Source: Casuarius casuarius (taxonomy: Eukaryota; Chordata; Aves; Casuariiformes; Casuariidae). From it: a stretch of 64,000 nucleotides of DNA. Below are positions 39,304 to 53,160 of this stretch, in pieces. The position numbers and the translations under genes were made by a program. The notes under the pieces were generated by a model. That model ran no database searches. It had not been told where the DNA came from and saw nothing but the letters and a program-made list of their open reading frames with translations. The stretch is from the NCBI GenBank assembly GCA_003342895.1, contig PTFA01000054.1, forward strand, positions 5,327,869 to 5,391,868. The letters are read 5' to 3'. Positions within the stretch are counted from its first letter, which is position 1; each line of letters starts with the position of its first letter.

Positions 39304-41156
39304 AACGGAAGAAGAGGCAAGGCACCCCACAACTTCTAAGGAAAGCTGTTTCCACCCTGTTTGGCAATAGACTTGCTGGAGGGAAGTTACTCTGATGTTG
39401 CTTCTATGTTGCTGTGTTTTTAGTTGAAAACTGCCTTCAAAAGGTGCAAACCTTATATGGCTAAGCCAATCTCCATTGTAAGCACAGGAACCACAATTTG
39501 CTTGAACAACAAAAAAATTACGCATTTGACCTTTGTTTTACTTTTTCTTTTCATTCGTTTTTTCTCTCTGTCCATTTCTTCATTCCTTGGAGGCTTTCTA
39601 CATCTACAGATATAATCCACCTCCCACGTTTATTTTAAAATCAAACAAATAATGTTTACACTGGGCAGGGATCCCTTTCTTTTTGTTTTTGATGCATCTT
39701 TCAGAACTTACGGTCTTTGAGAACCTCCTCCCACTCTCTCCTCTCCATCTCCTGCAGTTTGACTTCTTTGTTCTTTTTCCCACTCTTTAGTTCATGAGCG
39801 GCCAGCATATACAGTTATGGAATTGTCTGGCCTCGTGTTTTCTGCTTATTTTCTAGACTAAATAGAAGTATGAGTAAACATCCACTTTTCTTAGCAGTAT
39901 CTCCAAACAGAATTGGAACTAAGGCTTTCTGAGAACGTAACTGCTGCCTTTATTTTACTGTCTATATGTGAAGCGCTATGTCATGGAAGAGTATACCAGA
40001 AATGTTCTTTCAATTTTATTGCCAGACTATATGTCGACAGATGTAACAAATCAACCTGCTGCCATTTACGTAAGTCCTGGAGATGATCAAGTATGTTTGA
40101 AAAGTTGGTGTTTAGTTTCATTTCAAGACGCCTTACCTTTGCCAGCGCTCGATTCAGATGTGAATGCCAGTTCTAACTCACTGTGGGTGAGGTTCTGACA
40201 TTTTGCTAGACGCCTCCACCTCGAACTTTCTATCATCTTGACAGTAGAATCTCATTTGCAGCAAAAGGATAAGAAAGACAAATCTGTGGCTTGACACCTT
40301 GTGACATCTTTCTATGGGTGATGAATTTCTGTTACATGTGAGGCTCAAAGTTACTGAGCAATGGATGGATGAGTGGCACAGTAACTTCAGGCTTGCTAAG
40401 AATCAAAGGATATGTCAAGTAATATAAAACAAAACAGTGTGACACTTTTAGGGATGGGTTGTTCTGTATGTTTAAGCAGAGGTGCATATATTTTACTTTA
40501 TGGATACTTAAGGTATTTGATTTTGACAAAAGTAACTGATCCACAGGAAAGCATAAGAATAAATAGCTTTAATTACTGCTTCCAGTCGCTCAATGTTTTA
40601 ATCCTCCTTGCAAATACTTCCTTTAGGATATATCTCACTCCTTTCTTGCACTGGCCATAGTGTTTTTTTCCTGATTGTTCTTTTTCTTCCCTCCTCTTAT
40701 TTTCACAGACGGTCTTTACTTTTCTGTTTTTATTAACAGTGTTTCCTTCTTGTTGTATATTCCTATAACTTTTCTTATGTCTAAACTGATGCTGTCTGGG
40801 AGAGAGTTTTAGAGGGAGGATGCATGATTATTTGCAAGATACATCTTGGCTACAGTCATGGTCATCTATATATGCATATAGAGCGACAAACCTCTGGCTT
40901 TGACTGAGACTTGCATGAAATCGAAGAGTTCATGTGACCCCTTTTCTCTTAGAGTGAGATCAGTTACCAGGTGATGGAAAACCCAGGTCTAATGCACTCT
41001 GTTGCCAAAGGGAATTTGAGCCTGTATTTCTGAAGCAAGTCTTAAGCCAAGCTATTCTGTATGCTGAGTTTGAGCTCTTTGAGGTGTTCTTGCTGAAGTT
41101 ACTCTACTTTGCATGGACTGCTTAAATATTCGTTCTGCCAGAGAGGAGAACATGAC

Positions 41157-41195
41157 TATAGTTTAGTGGTTAGGGCACTAGGCACAATTTTAGGT
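41157..41195 (+). repeat. tRNA-like SINE head relic
   Basis: TAGTTTAGTGGTTAGGGCAC is a close match to the tRNA D-arm/A-box consensus (TRGYNNARNGG) with the 'ctagtggttagggcac' wording common in sauropsid tRNA-derived SINEs. No B box, acceptor pairing or anticodon stem follows: the next bases do not read GGTTCRANNCC and the arms cannot fold. It is therefore not a tRNA gene but probably the 5' head of a decayed SINE. Confidence 0.4.
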
Positions 41196-44100
41196 CTGAA
41201 GGGAGGAAAAAATAAACTGGTTCTGTTACAGTTCCAAGTTCTTAGGCCTAAAGCCACTTACCCATGATTAACTTAAGAAATGTAAGATCAGCCAGAAAAC
41301 CACCAAAAGCATGAGTTTTAACAGAGAAAGAAACAATAAACTTTGTTAGGTAAATACCCATCATTTTGTTTGTTTTCCTCCTCTTCTGGAGAAATATTGA
41401 CACTGCAGGAAAATTAAACCACCAAAGTGCTTTAACAATAAACTGTAAGTCTCTCTGTGATCTTTCTGAATTGGAAGAGGTCTCCATCGATATTTCACGG
41501 TGAGACAGCCTGTGGTTAATTAGGTTTTGGTAGCACTGGTTAATTGAAAAACTGTCCCCTTGTGACAAGACATTCTGAGAGTCCTAAACAAGTATAGAAA
41601 ATTGCAAATTAACATCTGCTAGTCCAAAGATAACTTAAAAAGCAATAATTCTATATATCTTTTTTTTATCCTTTAATGTCTGTCTTGGAACTCTGCTAGC
41701 TTAGCTTTTAAAGGAGAATAATGATGTATTTGGGCTGCATCCCATTTTGTCAGATACTGTCTCTCCCGACTACAAGCAGTCTAAATGCAAACCAGTAGTT
41801 TGGCATGATACCTGATTCCAGATAGCTTTGTTGGCAATAAAAGATCTGATCTTTAAATCAAACATTATCTTAATTTTATTTCCTCCCTATCTTACTGGAA
41901 ACAGATTTCCCTAAAATGTCTATAGGTTGTTCTTCTATCTCTAAAAGCCAAATTTGCTATATCAGATAAAGAATAGATATTATTCAACTTTTTCTTACTT
42001 TTTCTCTTTGTTGTCAAAGATGCCGCTCTCCAGCATGTATTGCCCAGAATTCCCTTCCTTCTACCCCGCGAAACCACAGGAAGATCTTTCTTGCCTTCTG
42101 TAGTGAACTCTGGCTTTTCTAGAACTGAGCACAGGTCTGGTGATTTGTCCCTCACCTTGATCTATCTGCTTTCATAGTAACGGAGCTGCTGGCACCAATG
42201 ACTCCAGGTGTCTCAGCGTCCCTCCTCCCTTCGCTTTCTCTTGGTGGGGGGGCTGCAGCAGTAGGTAGCCACCGACCTCCAGTGGCTCTCAGCACCTCCT
42301 TTGTCACTGGCGTAGGTTTGCTGTGTCTCATTGTGTCCCTTTTTCCATCCTCCGGAGGGCCGTGCTCTTCCCAGGCGCCTGCTTGGCAGCCTCACTTAGC
42401 TGCACGTGTAAACACGCAGCCAGAGCTTTTCTGAAAATGTGACCTACAGCACTGGGAAAGGAGGGGAGATGTTGGCAGTATGTCTTGTTTCTCCTCTTTC
42501 GCACTAGAATTACAGGAGGGTTGCTGCATTGGCTTGAACAGGCTTGCTTCTAATTAATGGCTGTAATAAATAAGGGAAAATCAGGACTCTACGTTTCCCA
42601 GGTGTGTGTCTGTGCCACAGTAAGGACATACCCCTTCAGCAGCTGGACTTCAAAGTCAACCTTGACCCCTGGCTGCTGGAAATAGTGTAGCACATAGAAT
42701 CAGTAGCGCTTATGGTAGTTTACACTGTGTTTTCAGATACTTATACTTGGGACAATAAAGACGATTGTAATAGTCTGGTTAGGGATATGCCTTACAAAAT
42801 AAAGTAGTAACAGCATTTGCACCAATATTTTCTACACAGTGGTAGCCAATGAGATAAAATATGTGACATAAAGGGCCTAACAGTAAATAACTAGTGGGAG
42901 TAAGAAAAGGTATGAAAGATTAATGATCACTTTTTGAATATCTATTGTGCAGGATATAATTTGACTTTAATGTATTAAATTATAATAAGACAGTGCCAGT
43001 TTTGTAGACAAATCTAATGGGACCTATATTTGTTTATTTTGACTGTATACGAAAATTCAGCTACCTTCAAAGGCCATTTTATCCCACCGTCTACAGAAAA
43101 TCACAGTTACTATAACTAATAGTGTCATTGCTATTAAGTACAATGAGAAAAAATGGTAGATACAGTCTGAAAAAAAAAAAGACACAACCTTGCTATGACA
43201 TTTAGGCTTTTACGGATTATGGCATCCAGGAGTACAGATGCTTCTTTTAGATCTATCACATGAGGTATGACATGAGAGGTTTTTTTGAGTTTGAAGGAAG
43301 CTGATCTGACCTAATCTGCTCTTAAGTTATCTATCTTTGTTTCTCAGCAAATGAATTTTGAGCGTGTTTTTATTTTCATGGGGTAACGGATTAATGCATG
43401 ATATTAGATAATTTGCTTTCCTCTTGTGCACAAAGCAGTTGATAGCAGCAAAGAGGCTGAGCTCAAAAAGATAAAGTTTGTTGCCTAGGCAGCTCCTAAC
43501 TCGGGTATAACAGACCAGGAATGCTTTAATAGCTTCAAAAATCTAGCTCTGTGATTTTCTTTTTCTTATGCAATAATTTATTTAATCTTTTACTCTGTAA
43601 TGCTCAGAGAATGTCTTTCTGTCATCTGGGGTGATATTTCACCTTTTTTCATATTTGTACCTCTTCACATATCTGTAGACAGCTGTTCCCTATTGGTTAT
43701 TGTTCAGCTTGCATATTCTTCATTTCTAACTTTATATTTCAAACTTTTGGCTTCTCTCTTAAGATTCTCTTTCATTTTCTCTCTTTTTTTTTAACCTAAA
43801 AACTTTCTAAATTATCTACTTTTTCTTAGGTAATGCAATAACATAATTGTACTTCAGTGTTCAGTGTAGCGGTTGGAGGATTTTTTGAAAACTGTGACAG
43901 ATAAGCCTAATATCAAATTTTTCCATAGTGTTCAGTGCAATTTTTAGAAGAATTTGATAGGTTCAATTACAGTTTCTACCATGGTGACGATACAATACTG
44001 AAAATTCTTAATGTTCTTATACTATAGGCTGTAATATTGCCTTAATCATTACATTACAGAAAATCACAGGTTATTTTGTCTTGCAAGACTCTGACATTAG

Positions 44101-47100
44101 CCAAATTCTCTTAGTGCCTTAAACGAGGTACTTAAACAGTTATTTCTGGATAGAATCATAATGCTCTGAATAATGCATGGAAATAGAGAATGTTCCCAAC
44201 AATACTCAACAACTGCTTTTTGCCCAATGCCTACTGCAGGCACTGGAAGGAGCTCATATTGATGCTATCAGTAGCACACTATTGCTATCAAAAATGAGTT
44301 CCCTTGCCTGTGAAGAAAGGAAGATGAAGAAACATGAGCAAAAACACATTTTTTCAGAACATATTAAGACTTGAGATGTGCTAGACTGTAACTGCCCTCT
44401 TTCCACCATCTGTTTCTTTTTCTTCTCTTCACTTAGAAAACTATTAGCAATTTTCTAATACCACAAGAGCTAGTTATAGCTGTTGTACAAGGGCTCTGTG
44501 GGATGAATGCATTATAGATAAAAACCCTCATCACACCCCTCAAATTCCCATTTTCACCTGCTCATGTGGTATTCACCTGCAGCTTGTAAACAATGTGTTT
44601 CTTTGCTGTGTGAAGGAGATTCAGATTCAGTATGAGCCTGGCAAAATTAGTTTTTCCCCTTGCCTCAATTTTAAACCACAGTGCTTTAGAAAGTGTGAGA
44701 GAGGCCCTGCTAGGAAAGGTTTAACAGGTCATGTTTAAAAAGGAAAGAAAGGAAGAGAAAGCTAACAAGGCCTTGCAGTTGAGAAGAGGGTAGAGGAATA
44801 TAAATTAATAAGAATGGGAAAAAAAATCCCTAGAACTTAGAAGTTATAGCCAATATATTGCATCCATCCTTAAACTAGATACTGTTCAATTTATTTTACA
44901 GTCTAGGAGACTAACACTCATCTCTTGCACAGAAAGACATGAAGATCTGGACAGTTAAATAAAGAAATTTCCAAGTATACTGACTCAATATTTATAACTC
45001 CAATATGTAGCATCATGTCACAAATATTTATTGAAAATGTACTTATTGTTCATCAGACTCAAGCTATGCACATTTGGAGGTATTCAGCTTAGTGTGGAGC
45101 ATGTAGACCATATGCTAACAGGATAGAACCTGCATGTTAATACCTGGAAACTAGAATTATCTGAAATACTTTTACTACACTTCAGTAGAAATTTTTCTAT
45201 CAAACCTTCAGTTTTTTTGATCATCAGTTTTATAAACTTTGAAATGAAAGCAATCAGTGGAATGAAGGCTAGACAGAAGTCAAAGGATATGACTTTGCCC
45301 TGTGAAATACATACGGAGATACAAGTATCTCTATAATTAAAAATAAAATATTTATTTCTGAAATTTTGTTAATTTTGGACTCAGAAAAATTGCCTAAAAA
45401 TTACCACTACAGGCAATGGAAAAGAACAGTAAGGAAAGCAACCTAAATGGAAAGCTGGATAAGTCCTACTAGTAAGAGTCAGATATATCACTCAATATAA
45501 TTATGTATATATAAAGAAAATACGTTCTTTAATACAAGGTAGATTTATAGCTAGTATCCAAAGCGACATATTTCTGAATTCTGTAACTATTAGTAAATAA
45601 AATGCTGAATTAACAAGGCATTTTATCTCATTAGCAACCTATTGAATTCAAGCTAAGCTTCATGACTAAAAATTGAATAGATTGCAGTACAAAATTTATT
45701 GTCAGGCAGCATACTTGTACTTTGATTACCTGTCTTTCTCTATAGATTTGATGTCTATTATTATGTTCTAAATATCTGTATGTCACAGAGATTTATTTGG
45801 ATGCTATTGCTTTCATTTGTGTCAAAACAGTGGAAGTTGGAGAGCACTAGAAAATCCAGTGAATTACTGCCTTGAATGGTTTGCTTCTAAAAAGGTGTTT
45901 GAACTATATACTACTGATGAAGGCTCATAAAGAAACAAAACTGTCTTAAATTTTGTAAGAGAAAAGGTGAGGGAAATTCTATGGCATTCCTATTCTAGAT
46001 AACAAACTGGACTCTTCGATGATCTATAAAGATAATCTATTCCAGTACAATTTTAATCTTTATTTTAGCCTGCAATAGACAACATATGTAATAAGATAAC
46101 TGCATTCTTAAACAGGTATGATGCTGTTATTAGAATGGCATTTCAGCTCACTTGTATCAATGTGATATCTACAATAGGTATTAAGAACATGTGACTGAAT
46201 GAAGGATTTCTAAGTGAGCTTTTCCCCTCAAATTCATATTTCCAGTTATACCTGTCCAGAGGAAGAAATATCAGATTTTCAATGTGGTATTTTGATCTAT
46301 CCGTATGTTTTAGGATCACTCATTTGTTTGATTCTGCTTCTCAGTCAAGTGACAGTAGCACCTGTCAAACAGGGACCTCAACAGCAAAACCATGCACCTT
46401 GTATTTTCTGAGTTGAATAAAAGAAGTGTCCGCCACAACAGAATCTGAAACTCAGAGGTGAAAACCTTAGAAATGAAGCTGACTAACAAACAAGCAAAGA
46501 GATTTCTATACTTATTAGGACAAAACCTTTAAGCATTGCCATGGCCGACTCGATCAGAAAAAATGAAGGAAGTTTACTAAGATTATTCACAAGATAAAGC
46601 TTAAATAAGAGAATGAGAAGGGCAAACTGAAATTAGAGAACCTACAGATTATGTGAAGTGCTCAATCCCTGTGCACTTCCATGTGTAAGGATGGCACTGA
46701 TGATTTTTTTCTTTGGCAATAAGACGTGCTTTTTGAAAGAAACTAGCAGTTAATATGGACAGGTCAATCAGAAACAATGACATTCTGCCTGTGGAGTCAA
46801 ATATAGATACATGTTTGAATGGATTTCCTAGCTTCCTTTGTCTTCTGTGCCAATAAAACAAATTCATTGAGATTTATGAAAGGTTAAAAGTTTAAGAACC
46901 AGCAGTGCCTTCAAGAATATCTCACTCAGCTATTTAGTATATTGGAGAAGATCAAGGAAAACAAGCCCAGCAGTCATAGCTGTCCAAATCTAGGTTATGT
47001 TTCTGGCTATTTCTCAGTATTGCCTGTTTCATTGATTTCTTTTTTTTTTCTTCTCTACCTGACTCCATTTGGAGCACCAAACTGTGACTCACCACTTAAT

Positions 47101-48600
47101 GAGGCAGTGTGAACCCAGGGATGAAGAACAGATCAAGAAACTCTTGAGGATTTATCACATGGGTATAGATGTTTCCCCTGATGCTTATGGGAATGTGCTG
47201 AAAGTGTATCCAGAATATTTTTTGGAGAATGAGTTCAGGAAATAAGCTTAAGTCTGACTTAGACCCGGTGTCCATACTGCTGGCCTCTGTCTCAGACCTC
47301 TGTCTATACTGTAGGCTGAATTCAAACTGTCTTCTTGTCCCATGACACTGTGGGCACTTCTTGGAAGCCCTTGTCTGCCTTACACTGTCTACATGATGGC
47401 ACTAAGGGCATCTGAGATATATGGTGGTGGCCATGGCATATGTGGCTTTTCCACAGGGTAGGTGAGTTGTTGGACTTCTGCAAAGAGAAATCACAAATCC
47501 AAATTCACCCTCTACCACATGCCCATCTCAGGCTTGCAGAAGTGTGGGATTGCATCTTGGCAGTGCAGGTGAATGGCAACTGTTAGCATAAGTCTGCATT
47601 CAAATATAGAGATAGCCAAAATAGAGCCTTTTTTGGTGTCCAGTAATATTAAAGCACCATTGCTGTAGAATGGCGCTTCAATATCAATGCAATATTAATA
47701 TCAGTAAGTAGCTGATCTCTGCATGCCCACTATTTTGTATTACTGAAGTCCATGCTGGTTGGGCCAAATATCCATTCAATTCAGAGGTGGTTATAATTTC
47801 ATCACTGTCAGCCTCTCCCAGCTGCACCATTAACTCTGGTTAATGAGTCAGGGTGTCCAGCATGCATGGAGAAGAGTGAACAGCGTCACATAATGATTAT
47901 ACTGAACCCTTTCTTGCACCTGAGTGCAGCAGCAGTTTGTGTTTTCCTTTCAGTCAAACTTGATAATTGTAACAAATGGCATTGAAATTTATGGGAATGC
48001 TGATCAAAAAAAAATTCTGTTTGTGATTGTCTCAGCAAGGACCTTACAGAAAATAAAGTGGGCAAATATGGCAAGCTCACTGTATGAGATCTCTAACCTT
48101 TTCCCCAGTTGATAATCGGACTAAGGCTTTCCGAGGGGTCCTCCTTTGTAGAACAATCTGACTTGTCATCCTTATTACTTCCTTGTCTTACAGAAAAAGA
48201 AGCTGAGATAGTAAAACTCACAGGAAACAACTAAAATAGGAAGGATGCTGAAAGATATAAAACTTGTATTTATTTCCCTGGGGACTCGCTCAGGCCTACC
48301 AATCTGATAATGACTAATGCTACTGGATGAGGAAGGTCATTACCAGATAATGGAGCCTGTTTATTATGTCTGCTGCTATTAGGATGAGGTATTTCCTTCA
48401 GTAGATTGGTTAGGATTTTTCAGGAATAGCACTTCTAGAGCACATCCTTTGTTTTTTTCCTTGATAAGAGAAAAATGGCATCTGTGATCAAAAGAACCAA
48501 TTTAAAGCCAGAAACTTTTCCTAAAGTGCATACATTTAATAATATATCTTGGGAGTCAATAAGTTTCTATAACAGCCAGGAATGAAGGACTTTATCAAAT
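41196..48600. other. AT-rich unannotated DNA
   Basis: No gene was recognised. A GC-richer patch at about 42180-42440 has overlapping open frames on both strands but no splice-site pair or family resemblance. The part at about 47080-47580 is more complex in sequence and might be a decayed transposon, but I could not assign it. The remaining frames are 60-106 codons and unremarkable. Confidence 0.5.
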
Positions 48601-49690
48601 TGCAGGCATGCTGTGCCCATAATGATCCTAGTCGGGGGTGAGGAATGGCAAAGAATTGAAAAAATGTCTGTCACAGTAAAGAAGGCACATGGTCAGTGCC
48701 GTAGGTCAAGCTCCAGGCTACAGGCCGTGTGCTGCAGGGCTCCAGCCCCAAACCACACTCCCACCTCTCAGGGCAGCTGGCCCTGGCTGCGACTTGCTCC
48801 CTCACGCACCACATAGTCCTAACACCCAGCTAGTGCCTCGGAGCAGCAGGGCATATTGGGGGGTGTCTCCGACTCTTCTCTATGGGTTTGGTTTTCTCAG
48901 GAAGGAGCAAGGGCAGCCCTGCAGCAGAGCAGGATGAGGGAGCTGGTGCAGCCCTGGCTCTCGAGGTGCAGTGCCGTGGCTTCGCTGAACCCTTCCCCAC
49001 AGAGACTGCTAAATCTAGCACCAGGTATTTTAGCATCATGAAACGCCAGGGTCTAGAAAAGAATGAAGGCAGGAAGTGAAAAATAAGAACTTGAGACCAG
49101 CAATGGGATGCCCCCAGTCTTCAATAACTGGGAGGTTAAAATGGAAAGAAACACAGGGACATCACCTTTCATTCAACAATTTTAAACTCAAAGCTAATAG
49201 GATTCAGGATGGATTTAAAGCAGCATCCAGAAAGTGCTGTCAGACTAACTGCCAGTTCCCATTTCCAATGCAATGGGCATATCTGTAGGTTTCTTCCAGC
49301 CCTATTCCGAGCCTTGGCCATAGCTGGGCGTTCATGTCAGCACGTAACGGTGCCAGTGGCTCTTGCCATCTAGGTGCCGGGAATTCCAGCTGCTGCTTCT
49401 TCCAGGCAGCCACTTTGCCCCTTGGCCAGGCAGACGCAGCAGCATGTGGATAGCATGCTTTGAACCCAACAGCCCAGGAAAGAGTGCAAGCAGACTGAAG
49501 CACATACAGGAGAGCTGACCTAGAGCCAGGAGTGGGGCACCCCACCATCTCAAGGGAGTTATCTGCATAAGGCAGTGCCTACTTCTCCTGGCTCTGCCGA
49601 ACTCTGATGTTGGCAGGAGCCAGATCCTGTGCCTTGTCTCAGGTCCAGACGCCTAATAGTGTCTAGCCATATCTCCTGCTTTCCACATTT
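48601..49690. other. GC-richer unidentified block
   Basis: Two neighbouring GC-rich patches (about 48690-49040 and 49230-49680) stand out from AT-rich flanks. Overlapping open frames occur on both strands (up to 102 codons at 49240-49548 minus), as expected from the composition. I saw no catalytic motif, no convincing exon boundary and no named repeat. A decayed retroelement or an old retroposed sequence is possible. Confidence 0.35.
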
Positions 49691-52600
49691 AACTCCATTT
49701 AATCTGAGCAAAGACATACTGCCTTTGAAAAGTTATTATCACTTGATTTAGGGTATTGAGAATAGAGTAAGCCATGATGTCGTTCTTCTAAAGCTTGAAT
49801 AATTAAGGAAATTGTATATCTGGTTGAAAAAGAAAATTTCCATCTTACATTAACAGCTTTTTTTTTTTGAATTGTATCACTATAAAAAAACTTTTTTTTT
49901 TAAAGAGCATGCATAAAAAAATCAGCCTTATTTCAAATATAATTAGGTATAATAGTCAACATTAAAATGTCTAAACATAACATTCAATTATTTCTCAGAT
50001 TAAATGGTAACAATACTATTATATTTCTGTAAAAGGTTTCTAAGTTTTGTCAGTTGTGCATTTTCTGATAGAAAACACTCTATTAAAGATAAATGTCTCT
50101 AATGTTTGGAAAGTAGTATTGCACAAAGTCTTCTTAACCCTTACCTCTTTAATACTTTCAGGCAGCTGTTGCTTAATGCAGTGTAGTATATGTTGGAAAC
50201 ATGCATAAAGTCTCACAAGAAGCAACTGCTTCTACAGCTGAATGTTGTGGAGCCCCTCCATATATCACGCACTTATTTATNTATAATGAGCCTCTTATGA
50301 TCCCAGAGGAATTATATCACTAATTCTTCTCACATTTACAAGTCTCATCTTATGCATATTTTGTCTCATCATGGTGAACAGGGATTAATTATGTTTTAGT
50401 AACAATTAATGCTGCCATCCACTGTGTGGTAATGTTGAAGTTTGCTCAGCAGCAGCTGCACTTACATGAATATTTGGCACAGATGAACAGAACAAGTAAT
50501 AGGCACAACAGCAAAAAGCAGGAGGAAATAGCAAGAAGTCATCAGGTAGAAGAGATGCAAGCCCATTAGGGTAAAAAAGTAAAGTATTACATTTTAAAAG
50601 GTACATGTTATATCAGCAAAAGAACTGGGTCATTTATTTTGGGAGAGAAAATAAGGAATGACAATTAGAAGACTTCATTGGCTGTATGATAGCCTAGTGT
50701 TCTTCTGAGACCTCTGCTGAAATACTGCTAGCTCCAACTACTTAGTTCAAGTGTATCGTCTGTTTTGAGCCTTTCCACCAAAAAACTGAGCCCATATATA
50801 TCCTACTTCCTCTGGCAAACATGTTTATTTCCAGACTTGTTCTGCTAGCACAAGAATGAAATGCAACATCACAGGAGTGCAAAAACTTAGCTTGCCTGTG
50901 AAACTTTTGGTAAAATGCTAGCTTTATTCTTTTCTTACTGCTTTTGGCACTGGCTTTTAATTGATTTATGTACTTTGTATATGAATAACTCTCCGGTTAC
51001 AAAGCTAATGCTTTTTCACTGAAGGAGAAGATAAGTCTTACAGGATGAATAAACAGACCTGTTTTTTTGGATGACACTGAGAATATAATTCTCCTTAAAT
51101 TCCAGAAAGTGTTGAAAATTGGGTAATAGAGGTATATGAATGCAGTTCTTTTTTTGATTTCTACTATTTCTTATGCTTTCAAAATCACTGAGTAATGACT
51201 CTATTTGGTTATTTCTATTTAGAAAGTCCTATCTTTGAAATTTTGCCCAAACATCCTGGTCCAAGTAAACGCTATTTGTGGCAGGGGTAGGGAGTAGAAA
51301 TGCCAACTGTGGCAAATCCTGTAGTTATGATTAACCATCACTTAGGGTTGAAACCTTTATAGAAGCTATGCTTGAATTAAGTGAATGCTGCTGCCTTACT
51401 AGAAGTATTTAAAGAACTCTATAAAGTACCAGGTTCTAATACTTTACAAGCTTAGAATGGTTCAAACAGAGCAGGGATTGGAGGAATAAAAAATTCAACA
51501 AGAGAAGGAATCCTCTTGAGTGCTGTCAAAAATGCAGAGTTACAGAGCTTGAAGAAGGTCTATTAGCTATCATTAAACAGATATCTTCTATCTAATGGAG
51601 TATGTAGCAGGGGTATATTGTCAATACCTATCTCTGTGAAGTAGAACTAAAGAATAATCTGAAGCCATGAGGTCTTGAATCCATGCAGTAGTAATCAAAA
51701 AACAAAAGCATATAGACAAGAGAACAGCTGTTGCTCTCCACTGATGATAGAACGAAGATAGAAAAGGTGGTGTCTATTTGGAGGAGTTAAATTCAGGTGC
51801 GAGTCATGTTTTTCACTTTGGTTGTGTCAGGATCTACCTTCAGCTTTCTGTTCTTGCTTGAGAAATTTCTCATGGCAAATTGTCACCGTGTAAGGAAACA
51901 ATTCCTTTGATTTCTGACACCCAGAGAATCTATGCATAAATTCGCATTATATTTTCCCTTTTTTTGAACCCTTGAAGATAGAATCTGTCCTTCTCGGTTC
52001 AGCAAACCAATGTCTCAGAGATGCTTCCATAAATACTTCAGTATTTGCTCTGCTAGCAAAAATGATCATTTCAAAGCAGAGTTTTAAAAAATTCAGTACC
52101 ACAGGCTTTCCTTACTCTAATAGTACTGACTGATTTAAGAGTTTTCTGAATGGATCTGCAACTTGTTAGCACGGTCTATTATTACAAACTCCTCAGCCCC
52201 TCAGTTCAGTTTACCAGAAACCTTTGCAGATTTGAAGTAACAATGTGAATACTGAAGGTGGTGTGGAAAAGATGGAAATCATACTGTATTGAGATAGTTC
52301 TGCTAAGTTGGTGGTGCGGAAAAAGACTTTCAGGTTGAAGTGATTCTTCTTTTTCTTAAGGAGACTGAATAGTTCAAAATACTTGAAATCTAAATGAGAC
52401 TTCTTCTGGCCCAGTACACACAGTTCATTAAAACTTATCTTATATTTGCAATAAAAAGTAAAATTGAAGGAAGTTAAAAATGTTTTCATGAATTCTTTGC
52501 ATTTTTCTAACAATCAAACAAGTTTAATAGAAGTGACATATTCATAAAAGTTTTTAGTGTCACTGAATTAGCATTTTTTTTTTGAAAGATCATTTTTCTC

Positions 52601-53034
52601 TAAAAAGTTCACCCAATTCTGATTCATCTCAATTTAATACACAGAAAAGGAATAGGTACATTAGAGATGCATGGAGAAAAAAATGCTCTTTTTCTGATAA
52701 CAGTTAGCAATTTCTGACAGAGTTTTAGGACCATTTTTCATATGCTCAAGTAATTTGCTCTTAGTAGTACTTTTACTGTTTAATGCTTAAATGTCATAGT
52801 AACTAAAAGTCTTAGTCAAGGAAAAGGGTGTCACAGTACAAGCAAAAATACAAGCACAGAACAAGAAAAGGAGTTCATGATATTGGATCATTAGATCAAT
52901 TCTCTATTAACAGAGCAATGTAAAGAAACAAAGAAATGTTGAACTACACACAGATGGTCTTGGCACATGGCTGCCACTCAGAGCAACTTCAACATGCTAG
53001 AGAAATGGGCCAATATTTGCTATTTAGTTTCTTC
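49691..53034. other. AT-rich unannotated DNA
   Basis: Strongly AT-rich sequence with T and A runs at about 49858-49920 and one ambiguous base at 50281. No gene or confident repeat was seen. Confidence 0.55.
50281..50281. other. single ambiguous base (N)
   Basis: The only non-ACGT character in the window, within an AT-rich context (cacttatttat N tataatgag). It reflects an unresolved base call or heterozygosity, not a scaffold gap. Confidence 0.98.
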
Positions 53035-53160
53035 GCAGGCTCTTGAGAGAAATGTGCAGTGATAGAACAAGGGGAAACAGTCCTAACTCACGACAAGGGA
53101 AATTTTGAGTGGGCATCAGGGCAAAATTCTTCCCTGCACCAGTGGGGGGGATGTATTTGA
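53035..53160 (+). repeat. CR1 LINE relic, short fragment
   Basis: The text 'aggctcttgagag', 'gtgatagaacaaggggaaac', 'gacaagggaaattttgag', 'gggcatcagggcaaaattct' and 'tccctgcaccagtgg' follows the CR1 3' region in order (family: 'aggctctt...gtgataggacaaggggcaatgg...aggggaaattcagat...gacatcaggaaaaaattcttc'). The following 'gaacaggttgcccag' block and the octamer tail are not recognisable, so it is truncated or heavily decayed on the right. Confidence 0.55.

Larger units (their letters stand above)
31036..41156. other. AT-rich unannotated DNA
   Basis: No gene was recognised. The segment holds a possible conserved non-coding stretch (32160-32480), an interferon-response-like double motif (36828-36848), a C8/A14 low-complexity tract (36226-36252) and a GT/T-rich tract (39261-39303). 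The longest frame, 37279-37671 minus (130 codons), begins with a Leu-rich stretch but shows no domain and no homologue I can recall; its length is expected by chance. Confidence 0.5.

Noticed and set aside
41157..41230. Functional tRNA gene
   Set aside because: Only an A-box-like word is present; there is no B box, no anticodon stem and no acceptor pairing.
42685..42710. CR1 tail on the minus strand ('cacatagaatcagtag')
   Set aside because: A single word without adjoining CR1 3' sequence; chance occurrence is likely.
44140..44175. CR1 tail on the minus strand ('gatagaatcataatg')
   Set aside because: Only one octamer-like word, and no CR1 text follows it on the expected side.
48165..48230. 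MIR-like segment ('cttacagaaaaagaagctgag')
   Set aside because: A single short block resembles the MIR core; the expected flanking blocks are missing.
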